Assembly: GCA_013298265.1 (NCBI GenBank)
Contig: JAAFHE010000063.1
Location: 1-10,828, forward strand
Origin: Lysobacterales bacterium
GTDB lineage: Bacteria; Pseudomonadota; Gammaproteobacteria; Xanthomonadales; Rhodanobacteraceae
DNA: 10,828 nucleotides
Reading direction: 5' to 3'
Both the position numbers and the translations under genes were made by a program. How positions within the stretch are numbered: the first letter of the stretch is position 1; each line of letters starts with the position of its first letter. The notes beneath the pieces are model-generated. The model made no database searches. It saw only the letters and a program-made list of their open reading frames with translations, and had not been told where the DNA came from. Positions 1 to 8,247 of this stretch are shown in pieces.

Positions 1-3000
1 TGCGCGACCGCACGAGCGCGCACTTCGGCGCGATCGCGCTCGGCAAGTTCCTCGGCACGAATGCGCTCGGCAGCAACGGCCCTGGCCTGCGCAGCCTCTT
101 CCTCGGCGCGCTGTTCGGCATCGAGGCGAGCCTGCTCGGCCGCTTCCTCGGCGCGGCGCTCGGCCTCGAGGCGCGCCGCTTCGGCGGCTTCCTGGTCGGC
201 ACGGGCCTGCGCCTCGGCGTCAGCCCGGGCTTGCGCCGCGGCGCGTTCGGCGGCTTCGGCGCGGGCGCGCGCCGCTGCTTCGCGTTCGGCCTGCGCGGCA
301 GCTTCGGCTTCGGCGCGGGCGAGCTCGGCTTCCTGTGCGGCTTGTGCTTCGGCGCGCGCTTCGGCTTCGGCGACGCCGGCCAGCAGGGCATCGAGCTCCG
401 CCGCGTCGTAGCTGATGGCATCGGCGGACAGGCTGTGCGTCTCAGCGATGGCCCGGTTTTCGTCGGTGGAGAGGCCCTCGAATGCGTTGCCACTCGATAC
501 CGGAGTGACCGAGGCGAGCATGGCATCGAATTCCGCCTGCTCGACGCTGGAGAACAAGCTGTCGAGCGCAGCAGCGTCGCCACTGCTGTCGCCGCTGTCG
601 AGCGGCAGCGAATCGTTGTCGGCGTCCGCATCGGCACTCTCGGCCGACTGCAGTTCAGTGAAATCGAGTTTGGCCAGATCGTCGAGCGACAGCTCCTCGT
701 CCTGCAGTGCTGGCGACATGCCGGCATCGACAGAGGCGTCGCGCCCAGCGCTGACGGCCGCGGCCGGAATCTCGCCGGCGAAGCTGTCCGCGAGCGCGGA
801 GCTCAGTTCTTCGGCGGACATGTCCTGCGCATCGGCAATAGCGGTCGTGTCGCTGGAGTCGCCGAAATCGAAGATAAATTCCGCCGCTTCAGCGCTCGCT
901 GCAGCCGGCCCGATGTCGGCGACGGTCGCAGCGGCAAACGCGACCGCATCGCCGACCGGCGCAGCAACGTGGCCGCCCTGCGCGTCGGGATCGACCAGCT
1001 CCTTGCCCTCGTCGCCAAGGCCATCGTCGTCATGCGGCACGTAGAGCGTATGGGCGAGTTCGGGTTCGGGCAGGTCGTCGCGCAGCGCGACGATGCGGTC
1101 GATCAGCGCATCGGATTCGGGCAGCTCGATCTGGCCGCGCTCAAGCGACAGCATGACGTGGCGCACGAGGGCGCTGGCGTCGCGCAGCGCGGCGAGACCG
1201 GACGGCTCCGGCGCGGCTTCGCGCGCGCGCAGGCGCTTGACGTAGCCCTCCAACGGCGCCAGCACATGGCTGATGACCGGAATGTCGACCATCGCAATGG
1301 CGCCGTGCAAGGTATGCACGGAGCGCAGCAATGTATCGGTTGCCACATGTGGCGATTGCGCCGAGCTTTCGACGAAGCCGTCGATGATCGCCAGGTGCTG
1401 GCTGACTTCGCTGCGCAGGATGTCGAACAGGACAGGATCGATGTTCGGCAGCGGACCGAAGCTCGGCAGCTTGTCGCCGGGCGTTTCGTCCACGGCGGGC
1501 TCGAGCACGACCTCGCGTTCGATATCCAGCGTCCGGGTCAGCTCGACGGCCGGCAGTTCGACGGGGACGGCGGTCACCTCGGGTTCGACCGGCACTTCGA
1601 TCAGGCGCGTGATCTTGCGCTTGACGATCTTGGTGCGCTTGCGTGCGGGCGCGAGCCATGCCTCCTCGCCGGCGATGAGCTTGTCGGCCACGGCCATGAT
1701 GCCGGCGATGTCCGCCGTGGGCGCGCCTTCGCCGCGCAGCGCCGCGAGCAGTTCGGGCAGCGCGGCGACAGCCTGGTCGGCCAGCGTGATGACCGGCGCG
1801 TTCGGCTGTATGGACTTGTCGAGCACGCGGTTGAGCATGTTCTCGACTTTCCAGCTGAACTCACCCAATGCCATGGCGCCGACGAGCCGGCCCGAACCCT
1901 TGAGTGTGTGGAACGAGCGACGCACCGGCTTGAGGCGCTCGAAGTCATGCAGATCGGACTTCCACAGCGGCATGTGCCGGTTGAGGTTTTCGATTTCCTC
2001 CTGCACCTCCTCGACGAAGACCTCGCGAATCTCCTCGTCGATGTCGTCGGAAGCGACAGCCTGGAAACTCGCGTCGGAGGCGGCGGTGTCGGCAGCGTCC
2101 TCCTCGACTTCCTCTTCGATTTCCTCTTCGATCTCGACGGTGCGGAAGCGCGGCGCTGGCGGTGACTGCGTGACCGGCGGCTGAGTCGGTTCGGTCTCGA
2201 TGAAACGCAGGCCGGTCAGATCCTGCGCCGGTTTTTCGTAGGACGGCTGTTCGCCGACGACCAGGGCGTCGAGGTTTTCGCCAGACGCGATCTCGACGGC
2301 GAATTCGAGTTCATGCAGCGGTTCCGGTGCGGCGGCCACGGGTTCGGATGCGGCCGGCTCGACATCGGGCAGGCCCAGCCGCGCGATGTAGTCGTCGACG
2401 TCGTTGCCCAGACCCATCTCGACGCTGGGCATGTTCGCGTCGTCAGAGGTGAATTCGATCTCGCCGCGCGCAGAGCGCTGGCGCGAACCCGGCAGAGTTT
2501 CGGCGAACGATACGAACTCGCCGATGGACAGATCGGCCGCACGCGCTTCCGGCGCGCTGAGCGGGGTGAATTCCAGCGGGGCAGCAGCGAGCGAGGCAGC
2601 AGCGAGCGGGGCCTGCGTCTGGTCCGCCGCGCGCGGCGCTTGCGACGACGCGGAAACGTCGGTCGCGGGCGGCGGCGGCGGCGGATCCTGCCCATCGCCG
2701 GGCAGCGGCGCGCGCGACGGCGGCGGCGGCTCGGGCGCATCGCCGTCGTCTTCCGGGACAGGCCAGTAGCCCAGCGCTTCAAGGCTCTCCGTGGTGACGT
2801 CGAGAATCTTCTCGCGGCCGGCGCGCTGGTCGCGCGTGGCTTCAAGGTAATACTCGATCGAGGCGATGGTGTCGGCCAGCTTGTCCATCTGCTCGGCCGT
2901 GGGCACGCGGCGCCAGCGCAGCAGTTCGACTTCGATGAAGCGCACCAGACCGTGCATGAGCTGCGCCGGCCGGTGCAGGTCGAGCATGCGCAGCGCGCCG

Positions 3001-4457
3001 GACACTTCGTCCAGCAGGCGCGGGATTTGCTCGACCTTGGCGTGATCCCAGGGCGACTCGATGAAGGCGACGATGTCGTTCTTGGCCTGGGCCAGATTCG
3101 TCGTCGCTTCCTTCATCAGCGCATCGAGAATCTTGCGCACCTCTGCCTTCGGCAGCTCCATGCCGCCGCGGCCGGTGTCTTCCGGCGTGTCGGCGCCAAG
3201 GCGCTCGATGTGATCGTCGAGCGAAGCCTCGACGTAGAGCAGCGCGCCGGCGACGTCGAGCAGCGTGCTCTCATCGGGCGTGCGTGTCTTGTTCGCGATC
3301 TCCTCGACGATACCGCGCTGTTCGATCACGACCCGGCGCGGAACGCCGAGGCCGAGCATCCCGAGCGTGTCGCCGACGCGGTCGAGCACGTCGACCTGGG
3401 CCATGAGCTCGGCCGGATCGTTGCCCTGGGCGCGCAGGAAGATATCCAGCGCTTCCTTCACGCGCAGCAGGTCGTCCTTGATCGCGAGCGACACCGTGTC
3501 GAGCAGCGCGCGATTGTGGCCCGAGATCGAACCCTTGGCGTGTTCGAGCTCCTTCTCGCTCGGCAGCAGGGACTGCAGCCGGAAGGCCTGGCGCACGTCG
3601 GTCAGGCGCGGCGACTGGCCGTTGGCATGGGCGACGTAGTACAGCAGGTTCTTCAGCAGCTCGCGCGGCGGCGCGGACTGGAACGCGATTTCGCCGATCT
3701 CGACCAGGCGCTTGATCTCGCGGTCGACCTTGCCAAACAGCAGTTTCACCGCAGGGCTGGGTTCGATCGCTGCGACGCCGACGCCCTCGAGCACGGACTG
3801 CGCGATCCACCAGACCCGGCGCGGCTCGACGGCGTGGCTGATGGACTGGACGCGCGACAGCAGTTCGCCGAGCTTGCCGGTTTCGGCACGCGGATCGCTC
3901 GCGCGCAGGAATTTGAGCAGCGCGACCTGATAGGCGGTACGCAGGCGCCCAAGGCTGAGCTTGAGTTCGCCTTCGTTGAGCGGCTGCGCCGCGCCAACGG
4001 CGGTTGCGGGCAGCGGCAGGTTCAGGTCCGGCGAAAACAGCACGCTTTCGGAGAACAGCTCTTCGCCACGCACGGCGCGCAGATCGTTGAGCAGCGGCAG
4101 CAGGACGATCGGAATGTCCTTGTGCCCGCTCTGCAGTCGCTCCAGATAGTCCGGTAGCTGCACGATGCCGCGCATGAGCACGGAATAGGCTTCTTCTTTC
4201 TGGCGGATCTCGCCGTCGAGCAGGGTCTGCGCGAGGCGTTCCATTTCCTCGACCACCATGGACGCGCCGTACAGCTCGACCATGCGCAAGGTGCCCTGCA
4301 CCTGATGCAGATAGGTCGCGCAGAAGCGCATGAGGCTGGAGTCGGCGGGATCGTCGACATAGGCCTCCAGCGCCTGGCGCGCCTGCTTCAGGGTCTCGTC
4401 CAGCTCCTGCTTGACCCAGTTGAGCGTGGTGAAGTCGATGTCGTCTTGCAGTCTCAT
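1..4457 (-). CDS. chpA: ChpA, multi-phosphotransfer chemotaxis kinase of the Pil-Chp system (N-terminal 1485 residues, runs off the window)
   Basis: This is the CheA-type hybrid histidine kinase that controls type IV pilus activity. The frame is open from an ATG at 4457 to the left edge, so kinase, CheW-like and receiver domains must lie outside. The N-terminus has the ChpA/FimL hallmark HQVQGTLRMVEL with H51. Further phosphotransfer-like sites are VAHANG (H277), DEVSGALRML (D483 replaces His), a canonical FHTLKGSGRL (H850) and VHTLHGAIAM (H1048). Between them lie a linker with proline runs (residues 577-580 and 592-597), an acidic Glu/Ile stretch (775-790) and, from about 1363, an Ala/Glu/Arg-rich helical tract. 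The start lies 11 bp after the pilK stop; GAGAGAAAAG in that gap overlaps the pilK TGA and can serve as ribosome binding site, so the two genes look translationally coupled. The family assignment is firm; the total length and C-terminal domains cannot be seen. Confidence 0.95.
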   Translation of the reverse strand, partial: MRLQDDIDFTTLNWVKQELDETLKQARQALEAYVDDPADSSLMRFCATYLHQVQGTLRMVELYGASMVVEEMERLAQTLLDGEIRQKEEAYSVLMRGIVQLPDYLERLQSGHKDIPIVLLPLLNDLRAVRGEELFSESVLFSPDLNLPLPATAVGAAQPLNEGELKLSLGRLRTAYQVALLKFLRASDPRAETGKLGELLSRVQSISHAVEPRRVWWIAQSVLEGVGVAAIEPSPAVKLLFGKVDREIKRLVEIGEIAFQSAPPRELLKNLLYYVAHANGQSPRLTDVRQAFRLQSLLPSEKELEHAKGSISGHNRALLDTVSLAIKDDLLRVKEALDIFLRAQGNDPAELMAQVDVLDRVGDTLGMLGLGVPRRVVIEQRGIVEEIANKTRTPDESTLLDVAGALLYVEASLDDHIERLGADTPEDTGRGGMELPKAEVRKILDALMKEATTNLAQAKNDIVAFIESPWDHAKVEQIPRLLDEVSGALRMLDLHRPAQLMHGLVRFIEVELLRWRRVPTAEQMDKLADTIASIEYYLEATRDQRAGREKILDVTTESLEALGYWPVPEDDGDAPEPPPPSRAPLPGDGQDPPPPPPATDVSASSQAPRAADQTQAPLAAASLAAAPLEFTPLSAPEARAADLSIGEFVSFAETLPGSRQRSARGEIEFTSDDANMPSVEMGLGNDVDDYIARLGLPDVEPAASEPVAAAPEPLHELEFAVEIASGENLDALVVGEQPSYEKPAQDLTGLRFIETEPTQPPVTQSPPAPRFRTVEIEEEIEEEVEEDAADTAASDASFQAVASDDIDEEIREVFVEEVQEEIENLNRHMPLWKSDLHDFERLKPVRRSFHTLKGSGRLVGAMALGEFSWKVENMLNRVLDKSIQPNAPVITLADQAVAALPELLAALRGEGAPTADIAGIMAVADKLIAGEEAWLAPARKRTKIVKRKITRLIEVPVEPEVTAVPVELPAVELTRTLDIEREVVLEPAVDETPGDKLPSFGPLPNIDPVLFDILRSEVSQHLAIIDGFVESSAQSPHVATDTLLRSVHTLHGAIAMVDIPVISHVLAPLEGYVKRLRAREAAPEPSGLAALRDASALVRHVMLSLERGQIELPESDALIDRIVALRDDLPEPELAHTLYVPHDDDGLGDEGKELVDPDAQGGHVAAPVGDAVAFAAATVADIGPAAASAEAAEFIFDFGDSSDTTAIADAQDMSAEELSSALADSFAGEIPAAAVSAGRDASVDAGMSPALQDEELSLDDLAKLDFTELQSAESADADADNDSLPLDSGDSSGDAAALDSLFSSVEQAEFDAMLASVTPVSSGNAFEGLSTDENRAIAETHSLSADAISYDAAELDALLAGVAEAEARAEAQAAQEAELARAEAEAAAQAEREAAARARAEAAERAAAQARADAEAQARADQEAAEAARLEAERRAEEAAEQARLDAEQRAEEEAAQARAVAAERIRAEELAERDRAEVRARAVA
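3..371 (-). repeat. Ala/Glu/Arg-rich helical tract inside ChpA
   Basis: ChpA residues 1363-1485 consist almost only of Ala, Glu, Arg, Gln and Asp, with no Pro or Gly, which predicts a long continuous helix or coiled coil similar to the TolA central region. The tract continues past the left edge. At least one near-duplicate is visible: ARLEAERRAEEAAEQ (about 133-176) beside ARLDAEQRAEEEAAQ (about 88-131), a 15-residue unit matching a 45-bp DNA repeat. Alternating E/R or E/A spacing could also give a single alpha helix. The function is unknown; it probably acts as a rigid spacer between phosphotransfer and kinase modules. Confidence 0.85.
2668..2729 (-). repeat. GGC/CGG trinucleotide runs encoding two polyproline stretches in ChpA
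   Basis: The plus strand carries six GGC units at 2668-2685 and four CGG units at 2718-2729. In the chpA frame they encode six consecutive prolines (residues 592-597, after Asp591) and four (577-580, after Glu576). They lie in a linker of low complexity between the D483 domain and the canonical H850 domain. Proline runs of this length normally need elongation factor EF-P to be translated efficiently (known for PPP motifs in general). Confidence 0.8.
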
Positions 4458-4468
4458 GCGCTTTTCTC

Positions 4469-5341
4469 TCAACGGTTGCGCAGGAAGGCGAGCGCTTGCC
4501 GATGCGGCACGCGGCTCAAGGTAGGATGGGCGAAGCTGGTGACCTCGCCGGCGCCCAGCACCAGCAGACCGCCGGGCTTGAGCAATCCCGCCAGCGCCGT
4601 GAGCAGCTCACGCCGGCGATCCCGTGCAAAGTAAATCAATACATTTTGGCAAAAAATCAGATCAAGCCGCTTCAACGGCGCACGGGCGATGTCGAGCAGG
4701 TTGAACTGGGCGAAGCCGACGCGCTTGCGCAGCGCCTCGCGCACCTGGAACGAATCCGCGTCGATCTCGTCGACGTAGCGTTCGCGGTACTCCGGCGGAA
4801 TTTCGGAAAACTTGCCGCGCGGATACAGGCCGGCGCGCCCGACCGACAGCGCCGGCTGGCTCACGTCGGTGGCGGTCACGCCGAAGTACACGCGCGACTC
4901 ACTAAGCGCGCTGATGTGGCGATCCAGCACCATGGCCAGGGTATAGGCCTCCTCGCCGGTTGCGCAGCCCACGCTCCAGGCGTGCAGCGCGTCCTGGCTG
5001 CCGCTGCCGACCAGTCGCTGCAGCCACTCGCCGGCGATCAGGTCGAACGACGGCGGATGCCGGAAGAAATGCGTTTCGTGCACAGTGAGGCGATCGACCA
5101 GCGTGGTCCACTCGATAGCGCCTTCCGGCACCTTGTGCAGGTCGCGGTAATAGTCGTCGAAACGGGCATGCCCGGTCTCTCGCATGCGTCCACGCACCGC
5201 GGTGACGAGGAAAGGCTTCCTCGCCGGCGGAACGACGACGCCCGTGCGCCGTTCGAGCAGATCCGCCCAGCGCGCGAACTCGGCATCGTCCATGCCCGGG
5301 AGGGCAGAGAACGCCGACCAATTGCCGATCGCGAGGGCCAT
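4469..5341 (-). CDS. pilK: PilK, CheR-type chemoreceptor glutamate methyltransferase
   Basis: This 290-residue protein is expected to transfer a methyl group from S-adenosylmethionine to glutamates of the receptor PilJ in the cytoplasm. It has a CheR N-terminal helical region (about 17-85) ending in VHETHFFR (87-94). The Rossmann methyltransferase core follows: SVGCATGEEAY (123-133) as the SAM-binding motif I, ATDVS (157-161) with acidic D159, NVLIYF (233-238), and LKPGGLLVLG near the end. The length suits a CheR without extra domains. The ATG at 5341 follows GAGGTGAG about 10 nt upstream. The gene starts after an unusually long, palindrome-rich 246-bp gap behind pilJ and ends 11 bp before chpA. 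Position between pilJ and chpA supports PilK over a general CheR. In P. aeruginosa pilK is reported as dispensable for twitching. Confidence 0.92.
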   Translation of the reverse strand: MALAIGNWSAFSALPGMDDAEFARWADLLERRTGVVVPPARKPFLVTAVRGRMRETGHARFDDYYRDLHKVPEGAIEWTTLVDRLTVHETHFFRHPPSFDLIAGEWLQRLVGSGSQDALHAWSVGCATGEEAYTLAMVLDRHISALSESRVYFGVTATDVSQPALSVGRAGLYPRGKFSEIPPEYRERYVDEIDADSFQVREALRKRVGFAQFNLLDIARAPLKRLDLIFCQNVLIYFARDRRRELLTALAGLLKPGGLLVLGAGEVTSFAHPTLSRVPHRQALAFLRNR

Positions 5342-5587
5342 GCGCGCCTGCTCACCTCATCACGCACGAAACTGCGATGGCCTCTGGCGAGGCCCGCGGC
5401 TTCATGCTGTTGGAGCCCCCTTGCGTCAAGGGGGTGAAGAATGGGCGCTCAGAACCGAAGGTTCTGACCAGGCTGAACGCCCAGCGGGCCGGACCGGGCG
5501 GCCGACTGCAACCCAGACGGCTGGCGGGGTTGAGGGAGCATGCCGGCACGTTGCCAAGCCCGGCATTCATGGCTGAGGCAAGGTTCA
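5342..5587 (-). repeat. Palindrome-dense intergenic region between pilJ and pilK
   Basis: The 246-bp gap contains at least four separate perfect inverted repeats: GGCCTC/GAGGCC (5379-5394, 4-nt loop), CCCCCTTG/CAAGGGGG (5416-5434, 3-nt loop), a nested structure with inner TCAGAACC/GGTTCTGA (5449-5467, 3-nt GAA loop) inside outer TGGGCG/CGCCCA (5442-5447 and 5478-5483), and ATGCCGG/CCGGCAT (5540-5566). No T-run follows any hairpin on the minus strand. The region resembles a REP or BIME-type intergenic element, or a structured mRNA segment that separates expression of pilJ from pilK and chpA. Hairpins are seen directly; the repeat-family idea is inference. Confidence 0.7.
5401..5429 (-). promoter_or_regulatory. 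Weak candidate sigma-70 promoter for pilK-chpA
   Basis: On the minus strand TTGACG (5429-5424) matches five of six -35 positions and is followed after 17 bp by CATGAA (5406-5401), which matches only three of six -10 positions. The -35 overlaps the loop and one arm of the 5416-5434 hairpin. It would give an internal start for pilK and chpA about 55 bp before the pilK ATG. The match could be chance. Confidence 0.25.
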
Positions 5588-7621
5588 TCAGGTCGGCAGC
5601 TTGAAGTCCGCGACCGAACGGCGCAGGTCCGCGGCGAGCTGGGCCAGGTTACCGATCGATTCGGCGGTCTGGCTCGCACCGAGCGATGTCTGCGTCGTGA
5701 TTTCCTGAATCACGTTCATGGTCGCCGAGATATTTGTCGCCGCAGCAGACTGCTGCCGCGCGGCCTCGGAGATGTTCTGAATCAGGTCGGCCAGATCGTT
5801 CGAGACCTTTTCAATCTCGCCCAGCGCAAGGCCGGCGTCCTCGGCCAGTCGTGCACCGGCCACCACTTCCGCCGTGGTCTGCTCCATCGAGCTCACCGCT
5901 TCGTTGGTGTCGGACTGAATCGTCTGCACCAGCGTTTCGATTCGCTTCGTCGCGTTCGATGCGCGTTCCGCCAGTCGCTGCACTTCGTCGGCCACGACCG
6001 CGAAGCCTCGGCCCGCCTCACCGGCCGAGGCCGCCTGGATGGCGGCGTTCAGGGCGAGGATGTTGGTCTGCTCGGCGATGTCGTTAATCAGTTCCACGAT
6101 CGAGCCGATTTCCTGCGACGACTCGCCAAGACGCTTGATTCGCTTGGACGTCTCCTGGATCTGGTCACGGATCGAGTCCATGCCCTGAATCGTCTGGCGC
6201 ACGATGGCCGCGCCCTTTGACGCGATCTGCACCGAGCGCTGCGCCACGTCGGCCGACTCGGCCGAGTTCTTGGACACTTCGTCGATCGAGACGGCGATTT
6301 CGTTGATCGCTGCGGACGCGGACGTGATCTGCTGCGCCTGGTGTTCGGCGGCCTCGGCGAGGTGCATGGCGGTGGCCTGCGTTTCCTGCGCCGCGGCGGA
6401 GACCTGCACCGCCGTCTCGTTGATCGTCGTCACCAGTGAGCGCAGTGCTTCGACCGCGAAGTTCACCGAGTCGGCGATCGCGCCGGTGATGTCCTCGGTC
6501 ACCGTCGCCTTCACCGTGAGATCGCCTTCAGCGAGCGAACCCATTTCGTCGAGCAGGCGCAGAATGGCTTCCTGGTTGCGCTGGTTCAGTTCGGCCGTGA
6601 CCGAGTAGCGGCGACGCTGGTCGCGCGCCTGGGCAATCAGCAGCAGGAGCAGCAGGCCTGCAGCAACGGCGGCAGCGACAAGGCCCCACCAGACATTCGG
6701 GAACAGGCGCCTGTTGCCGAGTTCGCCGATCTTGGTCGCCACGTCGTTGGCACGCAGCAGCACGGTCTGCGAGTCACCGAAGATGTTGTCGGCAGCCTCT
6801 TTGACTTCCTGCAGGCCCGAGGCGGAATCGAGGATCTTCTGCACCGGCTCGGCCATGCCGGTCCACTTGGCATAGATGTCGGTCAGGATTTCCTTGCCGT
6901 TGGGGTTGTCCAGCGCCTTGATGTTGAAATCCGGGCTGCCGTTGATCAGGCCGTTCAGCACCGCACCGTAGAGGCGCGCGTCACGCGAGAAGCCGTCGGC
7001 GGCGGACTGGGCGCCCTGGCCGCCGAGCAGGATTTCCTGCACGCGGCGGATCATGCGGTCAGCCAGCAGCATCTGGCGCGTGGAGATCAGTACCTGCTGA
7101 GTCGAGCCACCTCGGTTGGTCAGGATGTTGACCACCTCGTCCATGCGCGAATTCAGGATCGGGATCTGGCCGGAAAAGTCGGTCGCGGTCGCGGCGGAGC
7201 TGAGCACGAGCTCCTTGTTGCCGAGAATCTTGGTCGCATTGGTATTGAGCGCGGCCCAGGCACGGCCGAGTTCCTGCAGCTGCTTTTCGACGATGGCTTC
7301 GCCGGCATAACCGGGCATGCCTTCTTTCTCGTCGCCGCGGCTGAGCGCCTGGATGTAGCGATCGATGTTGTTGCGCGTCGCTTCGAGTTCCTTGAAGGCG
7401 TCGATGTTGCCGCCGGCGGATTCCGAAGCGTATTTCGCGATGGACTGCGACAACACCTGGATCTGCGTGGTCAGTGCTACTGCCGCGCGGTCGTCGTTGT
7501 TCTTCTTGTTGAGCAGGAAGAAGTCGACTGCCGCCACGGCGAGTGCCAGCAGCAGAAGAATGATCAGCCAAGTATTCGTGCCTGACGCACGTTCCTTGAC
7601 GGCCCCCGATGTTGTGCTCAT
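5588..7621 (-). CDS. pilJ: PilJ, methyl-accepting chemoreceptor for type IV pilus signalling
   Basis: PilJ is the inner-membrane receptor that feeds ChpA. This 677-residue protein has a short cytoplasmic N-terminus, a first membrane helix at about 18-37, a periplasmic helical sensor region to about 308 (PilJ-type N-terminal domain) and a second membrane helix from WW at 311-312 to about 332. A HAMP-like segment follows, then a long cytoplasmic coiled-coil hairpin whose tip (about 517-549) carries [15 protein letters not shown] and [15 protein letters not shown], the binding site for kinase and CheW. The C-terminus ends in VADFKLPT, so there is no NWETF-type pentapeptide for tethering CheR. 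The ATG at 7621 has a strong GAGGTGAAG upstream. It lies 60 bp behind pilI; the gap to pilK is 246 bp. Length and motifs match the PilJ family closely. Confidence 0.97.
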   Translation of the reverse strand: MSTTSGAVKERASGTNTWLIILLLLALAVAAVDFFLLNKKNNDDRAAVALTTQIQVLSQSIAKYASESAGGNIDAFKELEATRNNIDRYIQALSRGDEKEGMPGYAGEAIVEKQLQELGRAWAALNTNATKILGNKELVLSSAATATDFSGQIPILNSRMDEVVNILTNRGGSTQQVLISTRQMLLADRMIRRVQEILLGGQGAQSAADGFSRDARLYGAVLNGLINGSPDFNIKALDNPNGKEILTDIYAKWTGMAEPVQKILDSASGLQEVKEAADNIFGDSQTVLLRANDVATKIGELGNRRLFPNVWWGLVAAAVAAGLLLLLLIAQARDQRRRYSVTAELNQRNQEAILRLLDEMGSLAEGDLTVKATVTEDITGAIADSVNFAVEALRSLVTTINETAVQVSAAAQETQATAMHLAEAAEHQAQQITSASAAINEIAVSIDEVSKNSAESADVAQRSVQIASKGAAIVRQTIQGMDSIRDQIQETSKRIKRLGESSQEIGSIVELINDIAEQTNILALNAAIQAASAGEAGRGFAVVADEVQRLAERASNATKRIETLVQTIQSDTNEAVSSMEQTTAEVVAGARLAEDAGLALGEIEKVSNDLADLIQNISEAARQQSAAATNISATMNVIQEITTQTSLGASQTAESIGNLAQLAADLRRSVADFKLPT

Positions 7622-7652
7622 GCCTTCACCTCAACAGCCAATGAGTTCGCCC

Positions 7653-7674
7653 CGCGTCTTTGTGGCTGGACGCG
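7653..7674 (-). other. Hairpin in the pilI-pilJ gap
   Basis: The 60-bp gap holds CGCGTC (7653-7658) paired with GACGCG (7669-7674) around a 10-nt loop; flanking CCCGCG and CGCGGG allow an alternative stem. It sits about 30 nt before the pilJ start codon, just ahead of the strong ribosome binding site. It might affect mRNA stability or relative PilJ yield. No T-run follows, so it is not an intrinsic terminator. Confidence 0.4.
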
Positions 7675-7681
7675 CGCGGGA

Positions 7682-8236
7682 TCACGCCGATGCTTGCAGG
7701 AACTCAGGGGTGCGCACCAGCGATGACATGCTGAACAGCCCCCAGAGAACATCTCCCAGCTGATAGCGCTCCGGCACGAAACGGCCATAGCGCAAATCGG
7801 CTTCTGCTTCTGCTTCAGCTCGTTGTTCGTCGGAAAAATTGCGTTGCCCCAGCACTTCGTCGACGAGCAGCCCGACACTGCCGCCGTGCTGGCGAATGAT
7901 CAGTACGCGACTGGAGTCCATCAGCTGGCTGCGCTCGGCTTCGACAAAGTTGCGCAGGTCAACGATGGGCACCAGATTGCCGCGCACGTTGGCTACACCG
8001 AGCAGCCAGGACCGCGTGCCTGGCACCACGGTCAACTGCGGAAAGGTAAGGATTTCGTTGACTTCCGCGATGCTCGAAACCAGATAGCGCGAACCGACGC
8101 GGAAACCGATGCCGCGCCAGAGCCCCGAGGCCTCGGCTTCTTCGGGCATGCCGGCGATATGCGCAAGGCTGCGCCGCTCGTAGTCGGCGAGCACCTCGAA
8201 CGGAGTCAGTTGCAGCGTGTCGGTCGTTGCAGACAT
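7682..8236 (-). CDS. pilI: PilI, CheW-like coupling protein
   Basis: PilI couples the receptor PilJ to the kinase ChpA at the inner membrane. The protein has 184 residues. A CheW-like fold covers about 42-175, with GIGFRVGSRYLV (42-53), WLLGVANVRGNLVPIVDLR (77-95), the signature coupling segment, and VLIIRQHGGSVGLLVDEVLG (111-130). I chose the ATG at 8236 (MSATTD), 11 bp after the pilH stop; the same frame is open further upstream to an ATG at 8341, but that would overlap pilH by 94 bp and add 35 residues of non-family sequence. The ribosome binding site is weak (TTGAGCG), overlapping the pilH TGA, which suggests coupled translation. A short Ala/Glu run (about 140-147) interrupts the C-terminal part. 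Confidence 0.95.
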   Translation of the reverse strand: MSATTDTLQLTPFEVLADYERRSLAHIAGMPEEAEASGLWRGIGFRVGSRYLVSSIAEVNEILTFPQLTVVPGTRSWLLGVANVRGNLVPIVDLRNFVEAERSQLMDSSRVLIIRQHGGSVGLLVDEVLGQRNFSDEQRAEAEAEADLRYGRFVPERYQLGDVLWGLFSMSSLVRTPEFLQASA

Positions 8237-8247
8237 GTGATGGACGC

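Noticed and set aside
231..2165. Very long plus-strand open frame (644 codons) opposite chpA
   Set aside because: It is antisense to a clearly conserved chpA frame, has an Arg/Gly/Asp-rich composition without recognisable domains, and is explained by the absence of stops in high-GC complementary codons.
2313..4157. Second long plus-strand open frame (614 codons) opposite chpA
   Set aside because: Same reason: low-complexity Arg/Asp-rich translation that mirrors the codon pattern of the minus-strand gene, and no family motif.
5416..5434. CCCCCTTG/CAAGGGGG hairpin as a rho-independent terminator after pilJ
   Set aside because: No T-run follows on the minus strand, and termination here would cut off pilK and chpA.
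5352..5588. Small minus-strand frame filling the pilJ-pilK gap (78 codons)
   Set aside because: Its codons run through all the hairpins, it overlaps the end of pilJ, no good ribosome binding site is seen and the protein has no recognisable features; better explained as intergenic repeat sequence.
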